From: Lineus longissimus
Lineage: Eukaryota; Nemertea; Pilidiophora; Heteronemertea; Lineidae
Assembly (NCBI RefSeq): GCF_910592395.1
Contig: NC_088308.1
Coordinates: forward strand, 6,897,001-6,961,000
Length of the DNA: 64,000 nucleotides
Direction: 5' to 3'
In this document: one piece after another, positions 48,315 to 60,799 of the stretch
Layout: each line of letters begins with the position of its first letter
How positions within the stretch are numbered: position 1 is the first letter of the stretch
Program-made: the position numbers and the translations under genes
Notes under the pieces: model-generated
The model's input: the letters and a program-made list of their open reading frames with translations, nothing else
Told to the model about the DNA's origin: nothing
Databases searched by the model: none

Positions 48315-48643
48315 TATGTAGACTTTGTCTTTTTAAAACAATTGATATTATTTCCTTACGTGCGTCAACGCTTGCGCTTATGTAGAGCAGACGATAGTAA
48401 AAGACGCGGATAGGCTACTACAGCGCTACTACAGTAGAGTCGGGTCTTGAGGTATAATGTACCCCTCTTTTAAAACTCCTGAATCCACCTCCGCGTTATG
48501 TTTCGGCGCCGCATCAAACGTTTGATCGTTGGAAGCAAACCTTGATTGATAGAATGTTACTCTAAAAGTGAAAAAGTAGAAAGAAATTGTCTGTGTTAAA
48601 ATAATTTGCATGGAGTTATAACTCCTTTGCTTTGGCTTGCATG

Positions 48644-48819
48644 TACTCAGTAGAACCTCTCTATTAAGGACACGCTGCTGTCAGGCAAATGCTGTCCTTA
48701 GAGAGGCATCCTGATTATAGGGCCAACTTAAATAGAAAAATGACCAATCCAAATATGGAATAAAATGAGTGTCCTTACTAGAGAGAGAGTGTCCTCCTAT
48801 AAGGTGAAGTTCCACTGTG
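48644..48819 (+). mobile_element. Inverted-repeat (MITE-like) element, copy E
   Basis: The left end is CAGTAGAACCTCTCTATTAA followed by GGACAC. The right end is GTGAAGTTCCACTGTGG. The interior has GTCAGGCAAATGCTGTCCTT and AGAGAGGCATCCTGATTA. The right end is more diverged than in copy B. Confidence 0.6.
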
Positions 48820-49138
48820 GTGTCAGAATCATAATTACAATGTTGGTATGCAAAATGTGCAATTTCCAAAGCTTTGAATTGATTCTGAGTTAGCAAATGT
48901 TGTTTTAAATATGCTTTTATGTATACTTGAAACAAAATCTATGAATTCTGCCAACAACTGCCACAAGTGGTAACTGAAGGGGCATGGACCATTTAAATGT
49001 CAGCCTTTCCTTTTCTGTTTGACAGTTTTGGAACTTAACAAAAAATTTCGAAAGTTTTGCATTGCCTACTTTTTGTCGACTTTTAGTTCCGGTTTGTAAC
49101 TGAAACTGGTCTTATTGTGTCCTTGTTTAATCTCCCTT

Positions 49139-49302
49139 AGTGCACACCTCTTTATTAAGAACACCCTCTCTATTAAGGACACTAGTTTTGGGCTCAAATT
49201 GGTTGTTTCCATTCAGTGTTGACCTCTCTTATAAGAAAACCTATCTATGGAGGACAGTACTTGTCAGGCCAAAGGTGTCCTTAATAAAGAGGTTCTACAG
49301 TT
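49139..49302 (-). mobile_element. Inverted-repeat (MITE-like) element, copy F
   Basis: The right end reads GGTGTCCTTAATAAAGAGG then TTCTACAG. The left end, TGCACACCTCTTTATTAAGA, is diverged. The interior GACACTAGTTTTGGGCTCAA and TTGTTTCCATTCA match copies B and C in reverse. It is only about 320 bp from copy E, in opposite orientation. Confidence 0.58.
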
Positions 49303-49867
49303 AAAGTAGCAAAAGGTTGACCAGCAGAAGTGTCTGCAGCAAAATTTCGATTGCTGATATTATAATTAGACAAGCTGTCAAACTTTTAAAATAAGCATAC
49401 TCTTAGAAATGATGCAGTGGGAATGCATGCTTGGACATTCACAAAAATTACAAATGATTATGTATGTTGAATTCTGTGTTTTGTTATTTCTACCAAGTGT
49501 ACTTAATAATGAGAGTGCTTTTTTAGAGGCGGTCAGCGAGCAGTGTCTGTGTCATAACAGGATTGAACCCATGACGTAGGGTATAGTTTTTACTTATGGC
49601 TCTATAAGCTTTTACCACTTTGCCTCTGACACTAGCCCTGCATGGCCACACCTTTACCAGGCATTGAGAATGGTGTAATTATTGAAATGATTCTTGGAAT
49701 GTCAGGATTTAAATTTATTCATGAGATTTGAAACTTAAGAGGTCTTAAAGGTTTTTAATCATTGATTGTGACATACACCGATTGTAATCGAACCAGAGCT
49801 TTAAAGGCAGGAGCTGGGGGGGGGGGGGGGGTTGGGGGATTTGGGGGACTTGGTTATGTTTGGTGTT

Positions 49868-50123
49868 TGATTCAGTGATTGATATATTGGTCATCCAAGC
49901 CTTGTGGAGTCTTGATGAGCTGAGAGGTAGATGGAGGTAGACTCCTGAGGCGGTCCATTTCGTCGTCCTGATCGTCTCTCCTTAAGGCGACAGGAGGAGG
50001 CCGGATCACTGCGTCTGGAGTGTATACGGCAGTGCCAAACAACCAATCATCCAATTCTGGACCAGGACGAAAATAACGTGGACTGGTGATTGCCAGATAT
50101 ACGATACTGATACCTACCTAAAA
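49868..50123 (-). CDS. Probable last coding exon of an unidentified minus-strand gene
   Basis: After the acceptor AACTTTTAG, phase 0, the frame reads VGISIVYLAITSPRYFRPGP, ELDDWLFGTAVYTPDAVIRP, PPVALRRDDQDDEMDRLRSL, PPSTSQLIKTPQGLDDQYIN, then H and TGA. The first residues are hydrophobic like the end of a membrane segment. The rest is a polar, acidic/Pro-rich tail like a cytoplasmic C terminus. Composition and the frame-coincident acceptor favour a real exon. I found no upstream exon and recognise no family. A stop (TAG) sits right at the acceptor, so the frame cannot simply extend upstream. It would overlap the intron of the candidate plus-strand gene that starts at 48294. Confidence 0.45.
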
Positions 50124-52824
50124 GTTTTGTATCTCATCCAACAGTGCAAACTAGAAGATCTGCGTGGGATGTGGCTTTGTAAGTGCCATATTCTTTACTG
50201 GAATAACGTCATGATAAGTCTGTCCCAAAGAGAGTACCATTGGACTCGTGAGTACTTTCTACTAGGCCTACTCTATTCATTAACATAAAAAGGGGCAGTC
50301 TTCCGCATTGATACGTCTTGATGAGCTTCAAAAGCAAATTATAGGGTTATGACTTGGCCTAATAGATCTTTACTTTGAAAGTTCCCTCAAGATTTAAAGT
50401 TGTGACAGCCCATGGGCCATCCGACTTGATTCCTAACAATTTTCTAGTAATATCTCTGAGCAATTTAGTTTATTTTCATAAGAAAAAAGCATTACTTTGT
50501 TAAAAAATCTGGACCTGCTATGACAGATTCAAAAAAAGGTAGGTTACTTTTGTGTAGACCTAATAATGTGGATTTTTCTAAATAATCTGCAATTAATAAT
50601 AATACCATGCATGGTGCACTTACTTAGTTTTTTCCCACGCTCTCATAGGGTCTCAAAGAGTAAGTGTAATTTTGTTAACATTTCAGAAGTCTGATTAAGG
50701 TCAGATTAATCTAAATTTGATTCAGTCCAAATTACTGACTTCGATGAAAATTTAGGATTGGTTTTAACTGAAATAGAATATCACTGTGCAGGGCTGAAAA
50801 ATTGCCATGAGTTTTAAATTTAACTGGGGCTAAGTACATTACAACATGTAAGCCTACCATGAATTTCTGTTCATAAGCCTTTGTCCCCCTCCTACACATA
50901 TCTAAACCATTTTTCTCCCAAATTTATTCTGAAAGGCATTTTTCTATGAACATTTTTGGTTCAGTGTTTTTCTTCTCAGGAGATTAATGGATAAAGCTGC
51001 AATATTTTCTCTACTTATATTGTACTTAATAAAATAATACCGTTAAGTATGCCATTATGGTGCTATTACGTGCTATTATTCAAAACACACATATTTTGGA
51101 ATTTTTATCCAAATGCAATGGCCCTTCTGTTTGTTACTAAAAATGGAGATTTGAAACAATAAATTAGGCCTATACAGTGTACTTGAAACGTTACCAGACC
51201 CTAAATGTAAATTCCTGATAAAATTATGAAGACATCTTGCCCTAATAATTCAAATTTTGTCATATGTGACAAAATGATCCCTCCTCTGCGGGTAAAACGG
51301 GTCATCGCTTGGCTTGATTTGATTGCAGGTTATTTGCGATCATCCATTCTTGTCGCGGGCACCAGAGGTCACCGACGCAAACAGGCAATTTTTGTCACAT
51401 GCAATCATGATCACTGGTTGTAAATATTTAAGTCGCTTTTTGTTGGGTGCTTAACTGAATTTGAGACAAGAAACGGAAAATGTTTTTTATTGCCTGTGAC
51501 ACAGCACTCAATCAAACTTGAGACAAGAAACAGAAAATGTGTTTTATTGCCTATGAGACAGAGAATGAACTTGTTAGTATTATGATACTATACACGATTA
51601 ATGCAAAATCCGGTCACCAACACAACATGTTTTTAAAAGGCAGCATAATTTACCAATTTGCATCCATTTGCATCCATCAAGGTCCTTTGCACTAATAACT
51701 GTAAGCTATTTGTTTTCGCTTTGTCTAGTGTTATGTAATAATGGGATGACTAGGGATTGCTCATTAAGAATGCTCATTTTAGTTAGTAGCTTATTGTTTG
51801 CTGGATGTTGATGTATGCATAATCTAATATTGGGTGTTAGCTGCCACAGGTCCATATGAATAATATCACCATTTGTTGTTGTTCAATGATAATATTGAGC
51901 TATTGTATCAAGACTTTCCCAGACGGGCCATGAAAGTTCACTTGCAGCTAAAGACTATCGAAAATTTGTATTGTCCATTGGATCATTGCTATTTGGTGAG
52001 GTTACAAGTATGTATTGCCAAGAGGATAACGTATTTCACCCCAATATCTACAACTTTTATATTGGACTTTGCTGCAATCCAGATCTGAATCGGAGAGCAA
52101 GCTTTCTGGACTTCTTAGGATTCTAGTCTGACTTGCTAAAGCTTGAGTCAGTGAGATACTGCTAAGCTGTGAGTCTAGTCCAAAGGTTACATCATTGGAA
52201 GTGTATCAATTTCGAATCAAACTCTCTCAGACGCTGGATAACATCAGTTCATCAAAACTTGAGAAAACTGTAGGAAAACGTTTTTGGCTTTGTGGTAAGT
52301 TCTGTGAGGAGCTTGTTCTGCCCAGATGTAAACATCCCTGTCCAATGGCAGGATTTGTCCAGATATCCAGATTTTTCTGCTGGAATTTTTTTACAGGCCT
52401 GGAATACTTCTCAGTTCCAGTGGGCCACGTCGGAACAATCCAACATTGAATCCCCGACATCTAATGCAGGCCTGTCCTAAATAATGCAATAGTTCCCATA
52501 ATAACTGAAGAAAACATCGATGAATTTTCTATGATTTCTGTAACTTAGAGTTGACACTTTCCTTAATTATTCATGTGTCTACACAGCAGTCATTTCATAA
52601 CAATGGAACTATAACAAAGTGGAACCTTTAATGTTTTATCGCTAATTAAGTTGTTCTGAGAGTGGACTGACTTTCAATAGAAAGTAGCCGCCCAACAAAA
52701 TGTTTTGATTGTGAAAATGTACGAAGACACAAATACTGAGGTATTTCATGTCATACCGAAACATGGACTTTGGGATCAATATTCTTTAAGGTGTAACGAA
52801 ATTAGCACTAAATCTCCTGTATAG
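50124..52824. other. Non-coding stretch
   Basis: If the minus-strand gene at 49868 is real, this is its intron. A dispersed repeat lies at about 51260-51425. A short tandem duplication (TTGAGACAAGAAAC...GTTTTATTGCCTATGA) is at 51460-51560. Nothing else was recognised. Confidence 0.35.
51260..51425. repeat. Dispersed repeat shared with about 63345-63505 and 13950-14050
   Basis: GCGGGTAAAACGGGTCATCG, then TTGCAGGTTATTTGCGATCA, and CACATGCAATCATGATCAC correspond in order to words at 63370-63500: GCAGGTAAAACTGGTATTGC, GCAAGTTACTGCGATCACCA, GCATGCGAATATGATTGCAG. A shorter match is near 14000. The class is unknown. Confidence 0.4.
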
Positions 52825-52837
52825 ATGGGTTTCACTG

Positions 52838-53215
52838 GGTTTACACTGGTTATTACTGTGTTTACACTGGTTACCACTTGGTTTACACTGGTTACCACTT
52901 GGTTTATACTGGTTATCACAGGGTTTACACTGGTTACCCGTGGGTTTACACTGGTTACGACAAGGTTTACACTGGTTACCTCTAGGTTTACACTGGTTAC
53001 CACTGGGTTTACACTGGTTACCACTTGGTTTATACTAGTTATCACAGGGTTTACACTGGTTACCCCTGGGTTTACACTGGTTACGACAAGGTTTACACTG
53101 GTTACCTCTAGGTTTACACTGGTTACCTTTAGGTTTACACTGGTTACCTATAGGTTTACACTGGTTACCTCTAGGTTTACACTGGTTACAACAAGGCTTA
53201 CACTGGGTTTACACT
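52838..53215. repeat. 21-bp minisatellite with a 126-bp higher-order period
   Basis: About 18 units of GGTTTACACTGGTTACCACT T-type sequence. The variant unit GGTTTATACTGGTTATCACA recurs at 52901 and 53027, 126 bp (six units) apart, with the four units after it also repeating in order. Because 21 is divisible by three, both strands stay open: FTLVTTR on plus (to codon 140) and VTSVNPV on minus. These frames are by-products of the array. Confidence 0.88.
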
Positions 53216-53478
53216 GGTACATGTACGACTGGGTCACTTGTAGTTGACCAACCCTGGATAACCTTGAATTGGTCAATCAATTTACCAACTTTTGCCCAAG
53301 TAACATTATCTATCAGTGGCGTCAAATGACAGAAATTGGGTGTTGAATCTTTGTAATTATACCAGCACATATCATATCCAAGGTTAATCTGTTGAGCACA
53401 ATGGCCCCTGGCTATTTCATTTACCAATTTGTTTGTCTCATCATAGTAAACACCATTGACAAATGGTTCATGAACAGA
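53209..53478 (-). other. Orphan minus-strand coding-like frame next to the minisatellite
   Basis: The frame contains VHEPFVNGVYYDETNKLVNE, IARGHCAQQINLGYDMCWYN, YKDSTPNFCHLTPLIDNVTW, then AKVGKLIDQFKVIQGWSTTS and DPVVHVPV with a stop formed by the first minisatellite base words. It looks protein-like: balanced composition, three Cys, two Trp-containing blocks, and an NVT sequon. It has no clear acceptor at its start and no recognised family. It may be an exon broken by the repeat, a relic, or chance. Confidence 0.25.
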
Positions 53479-56400
53479 TCACCACTTATTAATCAGTTTG
53501 ATCCATTTAGCGCACTTAATCCCACATTGCATTATGAAAGGATAATTCAATTTTCTTTATTAATAAGCCTATATAATGTATAATATCTGTCAGGTTTAAT
53601 GTCTTATCTGGTGGGTTTTGTCATGATCTTATAGACGTACAATTCAAGTCGAAAAGAGTGACATTTTTGATTTGGTTACTAACTCATGTCCATGCGTTTG
53701 TGATGACGTTCAGATGATTATGTGCAGAGATTAGAAATTTCCGATTGCTTGGTAACAATTTTAGGTGAGTAGACAGTAGTGGTCCTTGCCATCCCTCGCT
53801 TCAATACCTTCCTCAAAATGCCTTACATGTTTGCCTTTTGATAAACTTACGAAGAATTGAAGAGTTTACCGACTTTTCAAGTCTGCTGATGACCGGAGCT
53901 GATGGCAGCTCAAGTCAAAATCTATATTCCCAGCTGAGGTTCTTATCCAAAACATGTTGGAATGCACTCTGATGGTACATTGGTCAACATGGAATTGTTC
54001 TCTCGGTACAGGATGGGATGCCCACTGCCCACTGTGTGACATGCTTGGCTTTTCAAGTGATATGCACCTTCAAATGGTGATATTTACTCTCGAGATATCT
54101 AAAAGAATACATGTACTATAACAAAGTGGGAAAAATATGCCTGTTAGGGCTCTTGTCCCTCTTCAGAATACTTGAGAGCGGGATGGGGATTGTCATATTG
54201 GTGTTGATATTGATACAAAAATCCCACTTTGTCGCTTTCCCAATTATCTCTCTTGCTACAAGTGCTGACTGTATGGTGACTGTATTTTCACCCAAAATAT
54301 TCCCCATACTCACAATTTGGTAAGCACAACGATAGTCTTACACACATGACTGCTATGGGAGGATGCTTTCGCCAAGTTTAGCCACAACATTATTCGTTCA
54401 GGCAGGTCACTGTCTAAGAAAAGGACCGTCATTTGAAGACAGGAAGATTAGTTGTCAGGTGTTCCGCCACTAAGCATTGTTTGTTTTCAACAATCCTCCT
54501 CATTCAGTGTTTTTGTATTACTGAATAGCAGGATTTATCAAGAGATAATCCACAATATGCACATCTATACAAATTACATACCAACTTGACATAAGTCTCC
54601 TTCCAACAGATTTGTTATTTTGCCTGGGGTTAAGGCATATCTAATCCAGGAAAACTGTTGTGGAGAATTTTCGAACCAAGGCGCTTTCCTCATGGCCAGT
54701 TCTAGGTCAAGAACTTAAAATATGGCAGTCAGAGATGATCACTAAGATATTCACTAAAATAAGAGATTTGGGGGATTAATTGGAAAGCATGATCAAAAAT
54801 GACAATCTTACATTAGTGGCTGGTTTGATAGATAATACATGCAACTTCATGACACATGATCTCACGTTTGAAGAAAGAAAAAATACCAAGTCAATGCAAT
54901 AATGCTGGAAAACCTTTTCAGTTCTTTAGTTCTGCTGCAATTTCAGGGGGAATTAATGAAATGATATTCATAGACTGGATGAACTTGGAACCACATCAAG
55001 AATGCTAAGGTCTTTCCTGTACAGAAACAAGGAATCTTTTCCTTTGTCCTTTTGCGGAGTTCAAGGGATTATGCTCATCTCATCGTCCAAGACGTTGACT
55101 AAAATGAAACCGATTGCTAGTGATCTGGAATTATTGATATCATGAAAACTTGTCCCTTGGTGAAAGTTCATTGGAGCGTCAGGTTATCAGCCACGATCTC
55201 AAATAGCCCCAAGCTAGGAGGGCAAAATGTATGCACACTTGCTAATTCAGTCACCCAGAATGGATAAAATCAGAAACATGATAGTTTTAATTTGGAGCTC
55301 TTAACTGCCAGTTAACAAGTAGAGATTTTAACTTTTGTAGATTGCTCTACACTAGCAAAAGCAGAGGCATTGGGTTAATTTCGATGAAAGTTCTTTGCTC
55401 GGCACTGGTAACTGAGCACAAAGCCATTAGAAGTGGGAAAACTGCTGTGGGAAACCACTACTGGAATCACACCTTGAGAGTTGAAATCCGAATTCATAGT
55501 GTACCTTGGAACGCTTCACTGTTTTGAATTTTTGTCAATACAGGGTACACGTATGTGACAAAAAAATGTATGTATCAGGGATCAGCTGACCACAGAAATT
55601 TTGGTCAGCAACATTTTTGGATGACCTGCTTGCTGCAGGTGATCTTTTCTCTAAATTTCCTCTCTTGTGCTTTTGTTTGCAGTTCCTTTTCTCTTTTCGC
55701 AAACTATTATCCAACAGTATTCTCAGATTCTCCGAATCCTTTGTAGCCATGAGAGTTGTCTCCCACTCTCAAGTGCAACACCAACATTCTCAAATTATTC
55801 TGGGGCGGCAAATATTTTAGATGTTTCAAATTACATGACCCCTGTTGGCTGATTCCATTCTTTCGTTGGTGTCTTCTCTTGTTTGGACATTCCGAGCCTT
55901 TTGCTCGACTTCTCCATATTGTCATCTTGCGTCAAGATGATGTTACTGGGAAACTTTTCAAGTCTTGATCACTAAACCATGTGTTATGAATGTTTTCCAT
56001 ATTGAGGGTCCTTTTGTAGCCCAACACCTCTTTGTTGCCCTGTGATGAAGGGGATGGTATTTAAGGTTGCTAAACGTGCCGTCAGGACTGTACAACTGGG
56101 CTAAGTTATTGTTGGACAGGTCGACATACTGTCATTCATATCATAGATCATTGACGATAAAACGGATCACATAATCTGTATATGATATCAAAAACATGAC
56201 CATAATGCACAAGTCTGATGCATTGTGAGAACCTCTACCTGTGGTGGTGATCACAGAGTGAATGTGAGGCTATTAAGTCAGCCTACTTTTAGGGACTGGA
56301 GTCTTTAACGACATTCTCAGCCTAAGTGTTTTGCCCGAAGATTGTGGACTAAGTGAATAATACGACCTTGGAAGTGTGTAGCGCCCTTTCGAAACAAACA

Positions 56401-57780
56401 GCCCACAAAACAAATAGTTCAAACCAATGTCCTCCCCTGTCACAGAATTTGACAGAATTTTTGCATTTCAAAAGTAACTGACACTTGACATTCGAATAAA
56501 AGGATTCTTCAACTCATGTCAATAATTCATGTTTAGTTAACTTATTTCCATTCATCTTGCCATAGTTGGGGGCAACCGTGCAGACTTCCCCGCCTGTGCC
56601 CTGAATTCGACCCATGGACTGCTAGCCTTGAGACACAATGGCCAATCTTAGGACCATATTAAGCACTCGAGTCAACCGCTCGATGCTTTCAATTGTTGAT
56701 ATTGTCCTGTCCTAGAAGGCAATTGTCCTCTGACGGTAGGAGGGGAGATACTGGCCTTTGAATGATAACAGCTAGCGGCTTATTGTGATCGAGAATTTCG
56801 ATTGTTCTCTGGGGATTTTATAGGTGGCAGTCTGTGGATGCACATCATATCGTGTGTAGTTTCAGTTGGTTTATCGACACTTGTGGATGATAGCAATCTA
56901 TAGCTGTTATACTGGAATTTTATGGAAGGTAGGATTATCCATGTTTTCAGCATTTTACTTGAAAGTTTCCCGATTTGCATCGAGTCCTCTTGTTGATTGT
57001 TGTCGATCCATCCCGTTTGAATCCACATTCTCTGTCGCAAGTCATGGCACATGTTGTTTGACTGAGCTTTTCAATTATGTAACTTCTTTATGTGATTCGT
57101 CAATCATTCGAACACTTTCAGAAAAAACATCTGAAACAGGAGAAGAACAAGCAAGAATGCCTTTTTAAAGGAAAGTCGTCCTCACGTGTTTTTCAAAATT
57201 CTAAATTTTGTACTTGTTTCTTTTTGTCATTTCACATCAAATGAGGTCTGGTGAATGCGATTTGTGTGACATGTGTCCATTTTTGGAGAATGATAACACC
57301 ATAGTTTTCTTCTTGTCATTCTCTTTCATGTCCTGAAATTCTGTAATATTGCACCCAATTTGGCCAAACCTGTGTGATGTACTGCAGTAACAAAACATAC
57401 TTCTACATGTGTTAAGTGATCACATAAAAGTGTTAGTATTTCCAAGTTTTCCATTGAGATGGCAAAAACTGACATCTGCACTATCCCTCAGCAGCTAGCC
57501 ATGTGTCCTTTTCAAACAGATCACTACAACATATGATAATACTTCAACTTTCCACCCCTTTATTGTCCTGTATTCTGACGGATTCATAACATGAATGGGA
57601 CCAGATGCGGTACCAAAAATGATGGATTTATCTGCAGCTGCTGCATCTTTTAATGACATTTCATATTTCCCTCATAAAGGTTGTTAAAAGTTATGTGTTG
57701 TGGTTGGCATATCGTAGGTAAAGGTATTCAGTTCACAGTCAAAGGGTCATTGGTTCAAAACCATGCAGGTCTGATAAACC
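53479..57780. other. Non-coding stretch, nothing recognised
   Basis: 4.3 kb without a supported exon, RNA gene or element. Several short frames occur (for example 54111-54323 plus, hydrophobic), but none has splice signals or a domain. Confidence 0.4.
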
Positions 57781-57789
57781 AAGGCACTT

Positions 57790-57900
57790 TTTCCCTCACA
57801 GAGTTCATAATCATGAGACTTATATAGCGCTAAATCCAACTGGTTTCTGTCGCTCAAAGCGCTTCACATTATTACCCCTAGCTATTGGCCTGTACATTCT
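57790..57900 (-). mobile_element. LINE/SINE 3' tail
   Basis: Read on the minus strand: GGGGTAATAATGTGAAGCGC, TTTGAGCGACAG, then TTTAGCGCTATATAAGTCTC. The pair AAGCGCTTTGAGC...AGCGCTATATAA is the standard 3' end of CR1/L2-like elements and of SINEs that borrow their tails. The element body upstream is not recognisable. Confidence 0.55.
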
Positions 57901-59129
57901 TGGTTCAAGCTCTACTCTCTGGGAGTATCACAGGTCCGAGCTGCAGCTATACATGCTTCCCGAAATTGGTGGCTTGCATTGGAACTAACTTTTTCCCCCT
58001 TGTCCGTCATCAAAGGCATTCAAGGTGTTGGTCAACCATGACTATCTTCTTTGTCCCTCCACCATAAGGCCTAGTTTCCCCTTATGACATCACTATTTCG
58101 GACACTCAGCGCCCCATTTCTGGAAAGGTGTATACAGTGCTCAGGATTAACATTCATAGTGTGCCAAGAGTTAGCTTAGTTGTCTGATGGTACTGATGTC
58201 AAGCTCCACATGGTCTTTGTTTCGCTTCGTTTATGATTATCAACTAGTCCTAGATTGGTGAAACTGGAGTGTTTATACCTCCCATGTTGTAAAAACAGAT
58301 TACCCCAACAGTTACACATTTCAAGTTCAGGCCCATACCAAACTTGACAAATCTCATAATCAGCCCATTTCATACCGTATCAATGAAATCCTATTGGACG
58401 TGAAATAGCACTGTGCGATCATCTCCATCTTATTCTGATGCCGCGATTATACATTTGTGGTTCAATTGCTTGGCAGGAGGTTAGCCCTAAGGTCTGTTGG
58501 TAGTTCACCCATCAATAATATTTTAACCCGATGTAAAGTTCGCAGTCAGGTACCCAGGAGACATTTCTTGATCCTGATGATACTGCATTCAACTTCCATT
58601 TGTAGGGGGTCTCAGATGACTCATTCTCAGAAATTAAATATTTATTTATTTTTGACTAATTTATGAACCTGTGACAGAGATTGTAAGAGCCAATTGTCTT
58701 TTCTTCCTTTCTCAGATGATCAGTTTAAAGATTTATTTCTTATTTCTAGCTTCGTGACACGAATAAGAAAGGATTCACCTTATTCACCATAGGGTTATTG
58801 TAAATGATATCAAGAATTCATTATAACATTAGTTAATTTATAAGGCTGCGTACAAGAGGGGTAGATGAATTATTGGGGAAATGCTTACTTTAGCTTTTGA
58901 GGCAAATTTAATAGAAGCATTCTGATGTGAACTCAGAATGAAGCTGTTGCATTCACTGATGCATATGAAATACATGCCAGGTATCATTGCTCAGATTAAC
59001 TTTTTCTTCTTCTTCTTCTTCTGGACTTGGTCATATTGCTTAGTGGAGAAGCAATTCCTCAAGGAGTATGACACTGTTATGCATCACCACAGTTCAGCAC
59101 AAATTGGGTCTTTGGCCAGAGAGAGGAGT

Positions 59130-59220
59130 CGATCTCCAGCCACCACTGAGCGGCATAGGGTTAGAGCACCGGGCTCATAATAATAAGCCAGAGGATAAAT
59201 GCTGTTATGTCTTGGCGTCC
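59130..59220 (+). mobile_element. Possible tRNA-like SINE head
   Basis: TAGGGTTAGAGCACCGGGCT then CATAATAATAAGCC resembles the A-box and anticodon arm of a tRNA-derived SINE. No B-box was found. It is immediately followed by the 76-bp satellite. Confidence 0.3.
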
Positions 59221-59234
59221 AGGGGCAAAACACC

Positions 59235-59986
59235 TAACCATATTGCTTTGTCCTTTTAATAAGACATAAAACCAAGTTCCTTTTGTACAAAAAGAGTCTT
59301 GAAAGACAGCTAACCATATTGCTTTGTCCTTTTAATAAGACATAAAACCAAGTTCCTTTTGTACAAAAAGAGTCTTGAAAGACACCTAACCATATTTCTT
59401 TGTCCTTTTGATAAGACATAAAACCAAGTTCCTTTTGTACAAAAAGAGTCTTGAAAGACACCTAACTATATTGCTTTGTCCTTTTAATAAGACATAAAAC
59501 CAAGTTCCTTTTGTACAAAAAGAGTCTTGAAAGACACCTAACCATATTGCTTTGTCCTTTTAATAAGACATAAAACCAAGTTCCTTTTGTACAAAAAGAG
59601 TCTTGAAAGACACCTAACTATATTTCTTTGTCCTTTTAATAAGACATAAAACCAAGTTCCTTTTGTACAAAAAGAGTCTTGAAAGACACCTAACCATATT
59701 TCTTTGTCCTTTTGATAAGACATAAAACCAAGTTCCTTTTGTACAAAAAGAGTCTTGAAAGACACCTAACTATATTGCTTTGTCCTTTTAATAAGACATA
59801 AAACCAAGTTCCTTTTGTACAAAAAGAGTCTTGAAAGACACCTAACTATATTGATTTGTCCTTTTAATAAGACATAAAACCAAGTTCCTTTTGTACAAAA
59901 AGAGTCTTGAAAGACACCTAACCATATTGCTTTGTCCTTTTAATAAGACATAAAACCAAGTTCCTTTTGTACAAAAAGAGTCTTGA
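59235..59986. repeat. 76-bp satellite, ten copies
   Basis: Units start at 59235 and recur every 76 bp exactly up to 59919. Each runs TAACCATATTGCTTTGTCCT, TTTAATAAGACATAAAACCA, AGTTCCTTTTGTACAAAAAG, AGTCTTGAAAGACACC. Copies differ at only a few positions (CC/CT in the first word, GC/TC, AA/GA). The near-identity implies recent expansion or homogenisation. Identical 75-codon minus frames arise every four units and are not genes. Confidence 0.95.
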
Positions 59987-60799
59987 GTGGATAGTAGCTT
60001 GAGATGGAATTTGCTCGGTTGCGATAAATATTGCATTTTAAGGGGACTTGTATTTCTAACCCACATCATGTAGGCATGTAAACAAAGTTGACCTACGAAC
60101 CTTTACCGAACCGACCATGTTGCGCTTCTGAGGCTGTTGACCCATAAAGCTAATTGACCATGTTTTGGAATGAGTATTGAAAAAAGATTTGAAGAAATAT
60201 TGGTATACTTGTATGTTTCGGTTGAACGCACCATTTTGGTGGCGATGATAATGTTATCAGTTCTAGGATCTCACTTTCTGTCAAACGATTCACACGCATT
60301 CTATGACTATTCACATTCCCTTTCATGTTTTCTCGGGATGATATCCAGATGCGATTAATCAAAATGATAAATACCATTAATAACTTATATTATTGATAAC
60401 TTAAGTTGAAAGAATCATTTTGTAGTGTGTCATTGGGACTTATTTAGTCGAAGTAATCGGGTCAGAATTTCCAAATCCATCTGATCCATGCCGGGGTAGA
60501 ACGCCTCTCTGACGTTGGTGAGTACACAAACTTTTCTTGTCATACTGAAAACCCTGAAATGACTCACCTGACTGAAATAATAGCATCTGTCCTAAATCCC
60601 AACCCCAATTTTCTGTCCATCATGCGTTATAAAAACACCATTCCCCTCACCTTACTCTTTAGAAGGCTTGCAATATCTCAACTTATCAAATATCAAAGTC
60701 TTTTCCTAAACCTATTCTCATCCATCCATGGCCATTTCTGTGGCCATGCATCAAGCCTGCTGGCCCTCTCTGGTTGACCTATGGACTAATATTACTAGT
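59987..60799. other. Non-coding stretch
   Basis: Nothing recognised. It may include more of the LINE that ends at 61026, but no reverse-transcriptase motif can be read. Confidence 0.35.

Larger units (their letters stand above)
48315..49867. other. Non-coding stretch with two inverted-repeat elements
   Basis: It contains copies E and F of the MITE-like family and a 16-G run (49816-49831). Nothing else was recognised. Confidence 0.45.

Noticed and set aside
23234-49831. Poly-G and poly-C tracts (21513-21527, 23234-23253, 35173-35184, 49816-49831)
   Set aside because: Simple homopolymers; lengths in such tracts are often sequencing or assembly uncertain and carry no feature call.
54111-54323. 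Hydrophobic 70-codon plus-strand frame
   Set aside because: Looks like a membrane segment only because of AT-rich T-heavy codons; no supporting signals.
59234-60069. Repeated 75-codon minus-strand frames
   Set aside because: Produced by the 76-bp satellite shifting through the three frames; identical by construction.
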